NCBI RefSeq assembly: GCF_014651135.1
Contig: NZ_BMWH01000025.1
Span: 58,495 to 122,494 of the forward strand
DNA length: 64,000 bases
From: Streptomyces echinoruber
GTDB lineage: Bacteria > Actinomycetota > Actinomycetes > Streptomycetales > Streptomycetaceae
Direction: 5' to 3'
A program made the translations under genes and the position numbers. Under the pieces are notes generated by a model. That model saw only the letters and a list, made by a program, of their open reading frames with translations, made no database searches and was not told where the DNA came from. Below are positions 7,762 to 15,742 of the stretch, piece after piece; position 1 is the first letter of the stretch; every line of letters starts with the position of its first letter.

Positions 7762-8705
7762 TCCTCACCGTCACCCCCAACCCGTCCCTCGACCGCACCT
7801 ACGAGGTGCCCGCGCTGGAGCGCGGCGAGGTCGTCCGGGCCACCGGCGAACGCATGGACCCCGGCGGCAAGGGCGTCAACGTCTCCCGGGCCGTGGCCGC
7901 CGCCGGGCGGCGCACGGTCGCCGTGCTGCCGCTGGGCGGGGCGCCGGGCGCGCTCGTCGCCGACCTGCTCGCCGCGCAGGGCATCGAGGTCGCGCCGGTT
8001 CCGGTCGCCGGGGACACCCGCTCCAACATCGCCCTCGCCGAGGCCGACGGCGTCCTGACGAAGATCAACGCGCCGGGGCCGGAGCTGTCCGCGGCCGAGC
8101 AGGAACTGCTGCTGGAGACCGTGCGCGAGCAGTCCCGCGACGCCGACTGGATCGCCTGCTGCGGCAGCCTGCCGCGCGGCCTCGCGCCCTCCTGGTACGC
8201 CGACCTGGTCGCCCGGGCGCACGCCGCCGGCGCGCGCATCGCGCTGGACACCTCCGGGCCCGCGCTGCTGCGGGCGCTGCGCGAGCGGCCCGACGTGGTG
8301 AAGCCGAACGCCGAGGAGCTCGCGGAGGCCGTGGGGCGCCCGCTGGCCACGGTGGGCGACGCGGTCAAGGCGGCCGAGGAGCTGCGCGGGCTGGGCGCGG
8401 GCGCCGTGCTCGCCTCGCTCGGGGCCGACGGGCAACTGCTCGTGGACGGCGCCGGCACCTGGTTCGGCAGCGCCCGCGTCGACACCGTGCGCAGCAACGT
8501 CGGCGCCGGCGACGCCTCGCTCGCCGGGTTCCTGATCGCCGGCGGCAGCGGACCGGAGGCCCTCGCCTCCGCCGTCGCGCACGGCGCCGCCGCCGTCCGG
8601 CTGCCCGGCAGCGTGATGCCCACGCCCGCCGACCTCGACCCCGCCGCGGTGACCGTCACGGCGGACGTGCCGGTGGACCGTGCGCTGAAGGAGCCGGTGA
8701 CATGA
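7758..8705 (+). CDS. fruK: 1-phosphofructokinase
   Basis: A 315-residue cytoplasmic PfkB-family kinase that phosphorylates fructose 1-phosphate, the product of the fructose PTS, to fructose 1,6-bisphosphate. It starts with the characteristic ILTVTPNPSLDRTY. The substrate-binding GGKGVNVSRA motif is near residue 37, and the C-terminal PfkB signature NVGAGDASLAG holds the catalytic Asp near residue 253. Length is normal for the family. ATG overlaps the fruR stop by four bases, and its own TGA overlaps another ATG at 8702. It sits between the regulator and the fructose permease as in other Streptomyces fru operons. Confidence 0.95.
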   Translation: MILTVTPNPSLDRTYEVPALERGEVVRATGERMDPGGKGVNVSRAVAAAGRRTVAVLPLGGAPGALVADLLAAQGIEVAPVPVAGDTRSNIALAEADGVLTKINAPGPELSAAEQELLLETVREQSRDADWIACCGSLPRGLAPSWYADLVARAHAAGARIALDTSGPALLRALRERPDVVKPNAEELAEAVGRPLATVGDAVKAAEELRGLGAGAVLASLGADGQLLVDGAGTWFGSARVDTVRSNVGAGDASLAGFLIAGGSGPEALASAVAHGAAAVRLPGSVMPTPADLDPAAVTVTADVPVDRALKEPVT

Positions 8706-9013
8706 CGTACGCCAGGCCGGTGCGTGTCCGTCCCCCGCACGCTCCGTTCCCCTGCTCCGGCTGCTCCGGCTGCTCCGGCTGCTCCGGCTGCTCCGGATGC
8801 TCCGGATGCTCCGGACCGGCCCGCGAGCGGCGGGACGCACCGTTACTCGCCGCCACCGACGGGCGGCGGGGCCGTCCGAGCCGCCCCGCCGCCCCGGGGA
8901 GGCGGGGTTTCCCCGCCCCCGCCTCCCCTCCCGTCGCCCCCCACAGCACCCCCGTCCCCACTCCCGCCCACCCCACTCCACGGGCGATACGCGTGCGAAG
9001 GAGCCCGCGATGA
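8702..9013 (+). CDS. Possible coupled small protein between fruK and fruA
   Basis: A 103-residue frame whose ATG overlaps the fruK stop (ATGA at 8702) and whose TGA overlaps the fruA ATG (ATGA at 9010), so it fills the gap exactly. The N-terminal third carries seven Cys-Ser-Gly triplets encoded by 9-bp repeats; the rest is rich in Pro, Arg and Ala. It contains a TTA codon at 8843-8845, rare in Streptomyces and dependent on bldA tRNA. Third-position GC is lower than in flanking genes and there is no known domain. It has no separate strong ribosome site, and fruA has its own (AAGGAG). It may be a chance frame. Confidence 0.3.
   Translation: MTYARPVRVRPPHAPFPCSGCSGCSGCSGCSGCSGCSGPARERRDAPLLAATDGRRGRPSRPAAPGRRGFPAPASPPVAPHSTPVPTPAHPTPRAIRVRRSPR
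8752..8814. repeat. Seven tandem 9-bp units
   Basis: Five perfect copies of ctgctccgg (8752-8796) are followed by two atgctccgg copies. The unit length is a multiple of three, so copy-number changes would keep the frame of the 8702-9013 reading frame. Confidence 0.9.
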
Positions 9014-11238
9014 GCGACATGATCACCGCGGATCTGGTCGACCTCGACCTGTCCGCCGACACCAAGGAGGCTGCGGCGCGCGCCCTCGCCGAGCGCATGG
9101 TGGCCCTGGGCCGGGTGACCGACCTGGACGGCTTCCTCGCCGACGTGGCCGCCCGCGAGGCGCAGATGCCGACCGGCCTCGACGGCGGCATCGGCATCCC
9201 GCACTGCCGCAGCACGCACGTCACCGAGCCGACGCTCGCCTTCGGGCGCAGCACCCGCGGCATCGACTTCGGCGCCGCCGACGGCCCCGCCGACCTGGTC
9301 TTCCTGATCGCCGCGCCGGCCGGCGCCGACGACGCGCACCTGACGATCCTGTCGTCGCTGGCGCGCAAGCTGATGGACGCCGAGTTCACCTCCGCGCTGC
9401 GCTCGGTGGCCGACCCGGCGACCGCGGCGGCGCTGATCCGCGGCGAGGAGCCGCCCGCCGCCCCCGCCGGCGGCACCCAGGACACCGTGGCGGCGGCGGA
9501 AGCGGCCTCTTCCGCCGCCGCCACGGGCACCACGGACACGGGCACCACGGAGACGGGCGCCACGGAGAGGGGCGCGACGGCCACGGGCGCCGCGGAGAGG
9601 GGCGCCGCGGAGAGGGGCGCCGCGGAGAGGGGCGCCGCGGAGAGGGGCGCCGCGGAGAGGGGCGCCGCGGAGAGGGGCGCCGCGGAGACGGGCGCCACGG
9701 AGACGGGCGCCACGGAGACGAGGACCGCCGAACGGCCGTTCCGCATCGTCGCCGTCACCTCCTGCCCGACCGGCATCGCCCACACCTACATGGCCGCCGA
9801 GTCGCTGGAGAACGCCGGGCGCGAGGCGGGCGTCGAGGTCGTCGTCGAGACGCAGGGCTCAGCCGGCTTCACCCGGCTCGACCCGGCGGTGATCGAGAAC
9901 GCGGACGGCGTGATCTTCGCCCACGACGTGCCCGTACGGGAGAAGGACCGCTTCGCCGGGAAGCCGACCGTCGACACCGGCGTCAAGGCGGCCATCAACC
10001 GCCCCGCCGAGCTGATCGCCGAGGTGCGGGAGAAGGCCGCGCGCGGCGAGGTCACGGCGCCCGCCTCCGGCGCCGGCACGCCGGTCGAACGCGCCGGCGA
10101 GTCCGGCGAGGGCTACGGCACCAGGCTGCGCAAATGGCTCATGAGCGGTGTCAGCTACATGGTGCCATTCGTCGCCGCGGGCGGCCTGCTCATCGCCCTC
10201 GGCTTCGCCATCGGAGGCTACAAGATCAACAAGGCGCCGTCGGTGACGGACCACTTCCTGTGGACCCAGCCCGACAGCTGGGCGGCGCTGCTGTTCCAGA
10301 TCGGCGTCGTCTCCTTCGGATTCCTCGTCCCGGTCCTGGCCGGCTACATCGCCTACGGCATGGCCGACCGGCCCGGCCTCGTGCCCGGCTTCGTCGGCGG
10401 CTCGATCGCCCTGACCATCAACGCCGGCTTCCTCGGCGGCCTGGTGGCCGGTCTGCTCGCCGGCGGCGTGGTCATGGCGATCCAGAAGGTGCGCATCCCG
10501 GCGGCGCTGCGCGGCATCATGCCGGTGGTGGTGATCCCGCTGATCTCCTCGGCGGTCGTCGGATTCCTGATGTTCGTGGTCGTCGGCAAGCCCATCGCCT
10601 CCGCGCAGAAGGGCATGACCGACTGGCTCAACGGGCTGACCGGCACCAACGCCGTCCTGCTGGGCGCCCTGCTCGGCCTGATGATGTGCTTCGACCTCGG
10701 CGGCCCGGTCAACAAGGTCGCCTACACCTTCGCCACCGCCGGCATCGCGGTCTCCAGCCCGAGCGACTCCGCGATGAAGATCATGGCCGCGGTGATGGCG
10801 GCCGGCATGGTCCCGCCGCTGGCGATGGCGCTGGCCACCACCGTGCGCGGCCGGCTGTTCACCCGGACCGAGCGCGAGAACGGCAAGGCCGCCTGGGTCC
10901 TGGGCGCCTCCTTCATCTCCGAGGGAGCCATCCCGTTCGCCGCGGCCGACCCGCTGCGCGTCATCCCCTCCTCCATGGTGGGCGGCGCCGTCACCGGCGC
11001 CCTGTCCATGGCGTTCGGCGCCACCCTGCGGGCCCCGCACGGCGGCGTCTTCGTCGTCCCGCTGATCGGCAACCCGCTGCTGTACCTGGTCGCCATCGCG
11101 GCCGGGGTCTGCGTCACCACCGCGCTGGTCGTCACCCTCAAGAGCCTGCGCGGGCAGGCCCCGGGCGGCGCGGCCGCGGAGTCGGCCGGGCAGGCGCCGG
11201 CGGCCTCGGCGGGGCGGAAGGAGCCGGTGGCGGCGTAA
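9010..11238 (+). CDS. fruA: PTS fructose transporter, fused EIIA-EIIB-EIIC
   Basis: A 742-residue membrane permease that imports fructose and phosphorylates it to fructose 1-phosphate using phosphate from HPr. EIIA spans about 1-145 with active-site His65 (GIGIPHCRS). EIIB spans about 245-345 with active Cys252 (VTSCPTGIAHTYMAAE). EIIC runs from about 377 to 720 and contains several membrane helices, including GPVNKVAYTF and a conserved GASFISEGAIPFA block. Between EIIA and EIIB lies a linker of thirteen 5-residue repeats (GAAER/GATET types). ATG at 9010 has AAGGAG upstream. It is the last gene of the fru operon, followed by a hairpin at 11302-11333. Confidence 0.95.
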   Translation: MSDMITADLVDLDLSADTKEAAARALAERMVALGRVTDLDGFLADVAAREAQMPTGLDGGIGIPHCRSTHVTEPTLAFGRSTRGIDFGAADGPADLVFLIAAPAGADDAHLTILSSLARKLMDAEFTSALRSVADPATAAALIRGEEPPAAPAGGTQDTVAAAEAASSAAATGTTDTGTTETGATERGATATGAAERGAAERGAAERGAAERGAAERGAAERGAAETGATETGATETRTAERPFRIVAVTSCPTGIAHTYMAAESLENAGREAGVEVVVETQGSAGFTRLDPAVIENADGVIFAHDVPVREKDRFAGKPTVDTGVKAAINRPAELIAEVREKAARGEVTAPASGAGTPVERAGESGEGYGTRLRKWLMSGVSYMVPFVAAGGLLIALGFAIGGYKINKAPSVTDHFLWTQPDSWAALLFQIGVVSFGFLVPVLAGYIAYGMADRPGLVPGFVGGSIALTINAGFLGGLVAGLLAGGVVMAIQKVRIPAALRGIMPVVVIPLISSAVVGFLMFVVVGKPIASAQKGMTDWLNGLTGTNAVLLGALLGLMMCFDLGGPVNKVAYTFATAGIAVSSPSDSAMKIMAAVMAAGMVPPLAMALATTVRGRLFTRTERENGKAAWVLGASFISEGAIPFAAADPLRVIPSSMVGGAVTGALSMAFGATLRAPHGGVFVVPLIGNPLLYLVAIAAGVCVTTALVVTLKSLRGQAPGGAAAESAGQAPAASAGRKEPVAA
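9526..9720. repeat. Thirteen 15-bp units in the fruA linker
   Basis: Thirteen head-to-tail 15-bp units encode Gly-Ala-Ala-Glu-Arg or Gly-Ala-Thr-Glu-Thr. Six consecutive copies (9586-9675) are identical. The array encodes a flexible charged linker between EIIA and EIIB and keeps frame if copies are lost or gained. Confidence 0.95.
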
Positions 11239-11301
11239 CCGCACACGGCGGGCGCGGCACGGCCGCGCGAGGGATCGCGGTGGCACGGTCGCGCGGAGGG
11301 A

Positions 11302-11333
11302 CCGCGGTCCGGGGTTTCGGTCCCGGACCGCGG
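11302..11333. terminator. Terminator between fruA and the convergent gene
   Basis: A perfect 12-bp stem (ccgcggtccggg with its complement at 11322-11333) encloses an 8-base loop. It lies 64 bp after the fruA stop and 140 bp after the end of the opposing DUF6227 gene, so it can serve both. Confidence 0.8.
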
Positions 11334-11472
11334 CGTTCCCGGTCGGTGCCGTTGTGTGCGGGGGCGCGTGATCGTGTGCTCGCGGGGCCGTGTGGCCGTG
11401 TGGTCGCGTGGCCGTGTGGCTGCGTGGTCGCGTCGGCGGGTCCGGCGAGGACTACGGCGGCTCCGGCGAGGG

Positions 11473-12219
11473 TTACGGCACCTGCGCCGCCCGGCGCTCC
11501 ATCGCGTCGCGGGCCGCGTTCTCCGAGACGTACACCTCGCACATGTGCCGCCCGTCGGGGGTCGCGGTGTGCTCCACCTCCCACAGGGAGAGCTCCCGGC
11601 CGTCGCCGAGCAGGAAGGCGTGCTCGTACAGGGCGAAGCACACCCCGGAGCGGCCGATGCGGCAGGGGCGGCCGAAGGCCTGCGTGATCTGGTGCGCGCA
11701 CGCCGTCCGCAGCAGGGCGGCCAGGTCCGCGCCCGGCCGGTCGGGGTTCTCCGCCCGGCGCAGCAGCCGGCGCGCGTGGTCGGCGGAGTCGTCCGGCACG
11801 TAGACGTGGCGCGCGGTGGGCACCGGCGACAGCTGCACCGTCACCGGCAGCTCGAACTCCGGCGCGTCCGGGGGTAACGGAAGCCGCACGGTCGCGGCGC
11901 GCAGCTCCTCCTCGTCGACGTACACCTCGTGCTGCGGCTCGCCGCCGGGCGCGGTGTTGTGCACCAGCTCCCAGAGCGTCAGCGTCGAGCCGTCGGCGAG
12001 CAGCCAGGTGTGCCGGTACGTCTCCCGGTGCAGGCCCGCGCTGTGGTGCGCGGAGTGCAGCGAACCGTCGTACGCCAGCGCGCAGTCGAGCAGCCGTATC
12101 GTCTCGTCGGGCAGCTCGAAGGAGTTCAGGGCGCGGCTCAGGAGTCGCTCGAGGTACTCCTCCGGAGACTCGGGCGACTCGCGTGGTTCGTACGCTGCCG
12201 TCTCGTACGGAACGCTCAA
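11473..12219 (-). CDS. DUF6227-family protein
   Basis: A 248-residue soluble protein of a family I know only from Streptomyces and relatives; the function is unknown. Two related halves are visible: each has a Trp/Leu-rich stretch (HTWLLADGSTLTLWELVHN near 70-88; EHAFLLGDGRELSLWEVEHT near 205-224) followed by a VYV(D/S)E motif. It therefore looks like an internal duplication. The start is TTG at 12219: the frame has a stop eight codons further up, no ATG or GTG lies between, and GGGAG sits five bases before the TTG. It is monocistronic, convergent with fruA. Confidence 0.8.
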   Translation of the reverse strand: MSVPYETAAYEPRESPESPEEYLERLLSRALNSFELPDETIRLLDCALAYDGSLHSAHHSAGLHRETYRHTWLLADGSTLTLWELVHNTAPGGEPQHEVYVDEEELRAATVRLPLPPDAPEFELPVTVQLSPVPTARHVYVPDDSADHARRLLRRAENPDRPGADLAALLRTACAHQITQAFGRPCRIGRSGVCFALYEHAFLLGDGRELSLWEVEHTATPDGRHMCEVYVSENAARDAMERRAAQVP

Positions 12220-12323
12220 GGCATCTCCCGGCGTCGCTGCATGTCACCTTGTGGGTGCATACCGTAGCCCCTCGGTCGGACATCGTGTCCGGGAACCGAG
12301 AAAACGTACGCCCGGAAAACGGC

Positions 12324-12354
12324 CGGGCCGCGCGGGATGTTCCCGCACGGCCCG
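12324..12354 (-). terminator. Terminator of the L,D-transpeptidase gene
   Basis: Stem of 7 + 6 bp with one mismatch and a 3-base loop (12324-12337 with 12341-12354), 23 bases downstream of the minus-strand stop. Confidence 0.6.
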
Positions 12355-12376
12355 ACGGATCGTCAGAAACCGCTGC

Positions 12377-13597
12377 TCACACGGCACTTCCGGCGATCCA
12401 CTGGCTCCAGGACATGTTCCAGCCGTTGAGGCCGTTGTCCGGCGCGACCGTCTTGTCCGGGGAGTTCTTGACGATCACCACGTCCCCGACGAGGGAGTTG
12501 TCGTAGAACCACTTGGCGGAGGTGTCGCCCTGCGCGCCCCGCACGTCCTGCAGACCGACGCAGCCGTGGCTGGTGCCGGCGCGGCCGAAGGGTGGATTGC
12601 CCTTGTTGTACCAGTAGTTGCCGTGGATGAAGGTGCCCGAGGTGGTCAGGCGCATCGCGTGCGGCACGTCCGGGATGTCGTACTCGCCGCCCAGCCCGAC
12701 CGTCTGGCTGTTCATGCGGGTCTGCACGAACTTCTCCGAGATCACCATCTGGCCGTTGTACGTGGTGTGCTGCGGGCTGCCGGAGGAGATGGGGACCGTC
12801 CGGAGCGTTGTGCCGTCCCGCACCACCGTCATGGTCTGCGTGCCGACGTCCACCGTGGAGACCTGAGAGCGGCCGACGGTGAACGTCACCCTCTTCTTCT
12901 GCACGCCGTAGACGCCGTTCGCCCCCTCGACCCCGTCGAGGTCGATGTCCACGGTGACCTTGGAACCGGCCTTCCAGTACTGCTGCGGCCGGAAGTCCAG
13001 CCGCTGCGCCCCGAACCAGTGGCCGACCACCTTCTGCCCGCTGGTCGAGTTCACCGTGATGTGCGACTGCACGGCCTTCTTGTCGGTGATCGCCTTGTCG
13101 AACGTGAACGACACCGGCATCCCCACGCCCACCGTCGTGCCGTTGTCCGGCGTGTAGGTCCCGATGAAGCTGTGCGCCGAGGAGACCGTGGTGAAGAGGG
13201 AGTTGGCGGCGGCCGTGCGGCCCTGCGCGTCCTTCGCGGTCGCCGATATCCGGTACTTCGTGCCGCGCTCCAGCCGCCGCGTGGGCCGCCAGCTCCTGCC
13301 GTCCGCGGAGAGCGTGCCCGGGACGGCCCGTCCCGTCCCCGCCACCGTCATCTTCACGCCGGTCAGCCTGCCGCCGCTGACCGTGACCCCGGTCTTGTTG
13401 ATCGACGCCGACGTCGAGCCGTCCTTGGCCGAGATCGCGATCCGCGCCGTGGACGTCCTGACGCCGGAGTTCTTGCCGTCCCGGCCGTTGCCGTCGGCGT
13501 TGGCGTTGCCGCCGCAGGCGGTGAGGGTGAGGGCGCCGACCATCAGGGCGGCACAGGCCCCCAGTGCGCGCCGCGCTGTTGTGTCCGGCGTTGTCAC
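12377..13597 (-). CDS. L,D-transpeptidase lipoprotein (YkuD, Ig-like domains)
   Basis: A 406-residue cell-surface enzyme that forms 3-3 crosslinks in peptidoglycan. Residues 1-28 are a lipoprotein signal with lipobox L-T-A-C (Cys28). Two Ig-like domains follow (about 50-130 and 135-235), as in mycobacterial LdtMt2-type enzymes. The YkuD catalytic domain (about 245-375) has the HG...SHGCVGL signature with catalytic Cys346, and a Trp-rich C-terminal extension ends the protein. GTG at 13597 is chosen because it sits behind GGGAG and directly precedes the signal peptide; the longer open frame upstream is filler. It is probably monocistronic, with a hairpin downstream. Confidence 0.93.
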   Translation of the reverse strand: MTTPDTTARRALGACAALMVGALTLTACGGNANADGNGRDGKNSGVRTSTARIAISAKDGSTSASINKTGVTVSGGRLTGVKMTVAGTGRAVPGTLSADGRSWRPTRRLERGTKYRISATAKDAQGRTAAANSLFTTVSSAHSFIGTYTPDNGTTVGVGMPVSFTFDKAITDKKAVQSHITVNSTSGQKVVGHWFGAQRLDFRPQQYWKAGSKVTVDIDLDGVEGANGVYGVQKKRVTFTVGRSQVSTVDVGTQTMTVVRDGTTLRTVPISSGSPQHTTYNGQMVISEKFVQTRMNSQTVGLGGEYDIPDVPHAMRLTTSGTFIHGNYWYNKGNPPFGRAGTSHGCVGLQDVRGAQGDTSAKWFYDNSLVGDVVIVKNSPDKTVAPDNGLNGWNMSWSQWIAGSAV

Positions 13598-13761
13598 GGG
13601 CTGCTCCCAGTTCCAGTGATGTGCGTGATCCGCTCCAGTGCGTGGGGAAAGAGGCGTCCACCCGCGCCGGGGGTTCCCGCCGTACGCCCTGAACGCCGTC
13701 ACGTGACACAACCGGGACAATTGCACGACGGACGTGACGTGGCGGACGGGGGGAGAGGGGA

Positions 13762-13807
13762 GGCGCCGGCCGTCCGGTGGCCGGCGGCCGGTGCCCGGGC
13801 CGGCGCC
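13762..13807 (-). terminator. Possible terminator after the P1 peptidase gene
   Basis: Perfect 10-bp arms ggcgccggcc (13762-13771) and complement (13798-13807) around a 26-base GC-rich loop, just beyond the minus-strand stop at 13813. The large loop makes it less certain. Confidence 0.45.
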
Positions 13808-13812
13808 GGCCG

Positions 13813-14841
13813 TTACGGGCGGCCGTACAGCTCCTCGTACGCCGGCCACGCCCCGCCCGGCCCGTTCACCGGCTCGGCGGCGCGCACGGCCCGCACGATG
13901 GCGCGCGTCACCAGGTCGGCGCCGGCCGCGAGGAGCTCGTTCAGGGCCAGGGGGTTGCCGGGGTCGAGTGGCCGGGGGCCGGTGGCCAGCGCGAACACCG
14001 TGTCGCCGTCGTTGAGCAGGTGCACCGGGCGCACGGCCCGCGCGATGCCGTCGTGTGCCGTGCCGGCCAGCTTCTGCGCCTGTGTCCTGGTCAGCTCGGC
14101 GTCGGTGGCGACGACCGCCAGCGTGGTGTTCATCGGGGGCGGTGCCTGACCGGCGGCGGTCTCGGCGAGCCACCGCCGGGCGCGCTCGTGCACCTCGGCG
14201 TCCGGAACGGCGAGACGCCCCTGGAACACCTCCCCGTACAGCACCCCCGTGTCCGGGTCCAGCACCGATCCGGCCGCGTTGACCACCACCAGCGCCGCCA
14301 CGGTGATCCCCGAGCCGAGCACCGTGCTCGCCGTGCCGACCCCGCCCTTCACCTGCCCGGCCACCGCACCCGTACCGGCACCCACGCACCCCTGCGGCAC
14401 CGGCGCCCCCGGCGCACTCGCCGCGGCGGCCTCCACCGCGGCCCGCCCGGTCGCCGCGTCCGGCCGGGCCCGGAAGTCACCGCCCCGGCCCAGGTCGAAC
14501 ACGCAGGCCGCCGGCACCACCGGCACGACGTGCGCCGGGTCCGCGCCCACCCGCACTCCGCGCCCGCGCTCCTCCAGCCAGGCCATCACCCCCGAGGCCG
14601 CGTCCAGCCCGTACGCGCTCCCGCCGGTCAGCACGACCGCGTCCACCCGCTGCACCAGGTTGCGCGGATCCAGCGCGTCGGTCTCCTTCGTCCCCGGCCC
14701 GCCGCCGCGCACGTCCACCGCGGCCACCGCCCCGCCCTCGGGCGCGAGCACGACCGTCGTACCGGTGAGCCATCCGCCGCCGGCCCGCGTCGCATGGCCC
14801 ACCCGCACGCCGGGCACGTCGGTCAGAGCGTCCACTGTCAT
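13813..14841 (-). CDS. P1-family self-processing peptidase/amidohydrolase
   Basis: A 342-residue Ntn-type hydrolase of the DmpA/NylC (P1) family, members of which act as aminopeptidases or cleave cyclic and linear amides. The precursor self-cleaves before a Thr or Ser nucleophile; here the N-T-T-L motif gives Asn238-Thr239 as the likely cleavage and catalytic site. The N-terminal VPGVRVGHAT and the GGSAYGLDAASGVM segment are conserved. The length is typical of this family. ATG at 14841 opens right at the conserved VDALTDVPGV block. It is divergent from a small acidic protein gene 70 bp away. Substrate and localisation cannot be told; there is no signal peptide. Confidence 0.88.
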   Translation of the reverse strand: MTVDALTDVPGVRVGHATRAGGGWLTGTTVVLAPEGGAVAAVDVRGGGPGTKETDALDPRNLVQRVDAVVLTGGSAYGLDAASGVMAWLEERGRGVRVGADPAHVVPVVPAACVFDLGRGGDFRARPDAATGRAAVEAAAASAPGAPVPQGCVGAGTGAVAGQVKGGVGTASTVLGSGITVAALVVVNAAGSVLDPDTGVLYGEVFQGRLAVPDAEVHERARRWLAETAAGQAPPPMNTTLAVVATDAELTRTQAQKLAGTAHDGIARAVRPVHLLNDGDTVFALATGPRPLDPGNPLALNELLAAGADLVTRAIVRAVRAAEPVNGPGGAWPAYEELYGRP

Positions 14842-14899
14842 GGCGCCAGTGTGACGTGGTCCCGCGCCGGCTCCCCACCCCCGGTCCGGCCCGCGACCG

Positions 14900-14905
14900 T
14901 ACCCT
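14900..14905 (+). promoter_or_regulatory. -10 element before the 62-residue gene
   Basis: TACCCT sits six bases before ATG 14912, as in other leaderless-type starts here. The same interval also contains GGAGG, so initiation from a longer mRNA is possible. Confidence 0.45.
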
Positions 14906-14911
14906 GGAGGC

Positions 14912-15100
14912 ATGACCTCCGCCCCCGCCCCCGAGCCGCGCGACGAGCCGCGCGGCGTGAAGAACCCGCTCGTCTTCGACGACCCGCTGGACCAGCAGTC
15001 CTCGGACGACACCGACCGGGGGTGGGGCGAGCGGGCCGACGGGGACGGCGCCGGTGATCTGAGGCGCTTCCTGGACGAGAAGCCGCCCCACCACCTGTGA
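14912..15100 (+). CDS. Small acidic protein, conserved type
   Basis: A 62-residue hydrophilic protein with no recognised domain. It is rich in Asp, Glu, Pro and Arg, with a likely structured core NPLVFDDPLDQQSSDDT and a C-terminal LRRFLDEKPPHHL. GGAGG directly before the ATG, plus a -10 hexamer, make it a credible gene despite its size; I recall similar short proteins at this place in other Streptomyces. It is divergent from the P1 peptidase and convergent with mscL, ending 19 bp before the mscL stop. Function is unknown. Confidence 0.7.
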   Translation: MTSAPAPEPRDEPRGVKNPLVFDDPLDQQSSDDTDRGWGERADGDGAGDLRRFLDEKPPHHL

Positions 15101-15119
15101 GACCGACGGGACCGGCGGG

Positions 15120-15578
15120 CTACCGCTGGGCGGGGCCGGAGCCGCGCTGGGCGACCAGCGCGTCGCGTATCTCCTTGAGCACCTCCAGCTCGGTCATCTC
15201 CGCGACCTCCTTCGTGCCCTCCCGGGCCGCCTTGCGGGCCGCCACCCGGGCCAGGTACTTCGACATGGGCAGGACCATCAGGAAGTAGACCACCGCGCCG
15301 GTGATCAGGAAGTTCAGCGTGGCGCCGAGGACCGATCCCCACAGGATGCGGATGCCCCGGTCGCCCTTGCAGGAGGCGCTCAGGCAGGAACTGTAGTTGT
15401 CGAGGCTCGTGGTGCCGATCGCGCCGACCAGCGGGTTGATCACACCCTTCACCACCGAGTTGACGATGTTGGTGAAGGCCGCGCCGATGACCACCGCGAC
15501 CGCCAGATCGACGACGTTCCCGCGCATCAGGAAGGCCTTGAAGCCCTGCCAGACGCCCGGTTCCCTCTTCGCGCTCAC
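15120..15578 (-). CDS. mscL: Large-conductance mechanosensitive channel
   Basis: A 152-residue inner-membrane channel that opens under membrane tension to release solutes during osmotic downshock. The N-terminal amphipathic segment (GFKAFLMRGNVVDLAVAVVIG) leads into the first helix with the pore-lining AVVIGAAFTNIVNS pattern. The second helix is near 80-103 (LNFLITGAVVYFLMVLPM), followed by the charged cytoplasmic helix ending in TELEVLKEIRDAL. The periplasmic loop contains two Cys (SSCLSASCKG), which could form a disulfide. GTG at 15578 has GGGGAG eight bases upstream. Size is typical. Confidence 0.95.
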   Translation of the reverse strand: MSAKREPGVWQGFKAFLMRGNVVDLAVAVVIGAAFTNIVNSVVKGVINPLVGAIGTTSLDNYSSCLSASCKGDRGIRILWGSVLGATLNFLITGAVVYFLMVLPMSKYLARVAARKAAREGTKEVAEMTELEVLKEIRDALVAQRGSGPAQR

Positions 15579-15742
15579 CTCGAAGGCTCCCCTCGCACAG
15601 ACGGATCGCGGAACAAAACGCTCCGCAACCTACGCCACGGCGGGGCGGCCCTGTCCAACGGCCCTCCTGCACCGAGAAGTCCGTCTCCACCGAGAAGTCC
15701 GACCGGGCGGTGCGGGAAGCGCGCGGACATGCCCGGCCGGGG

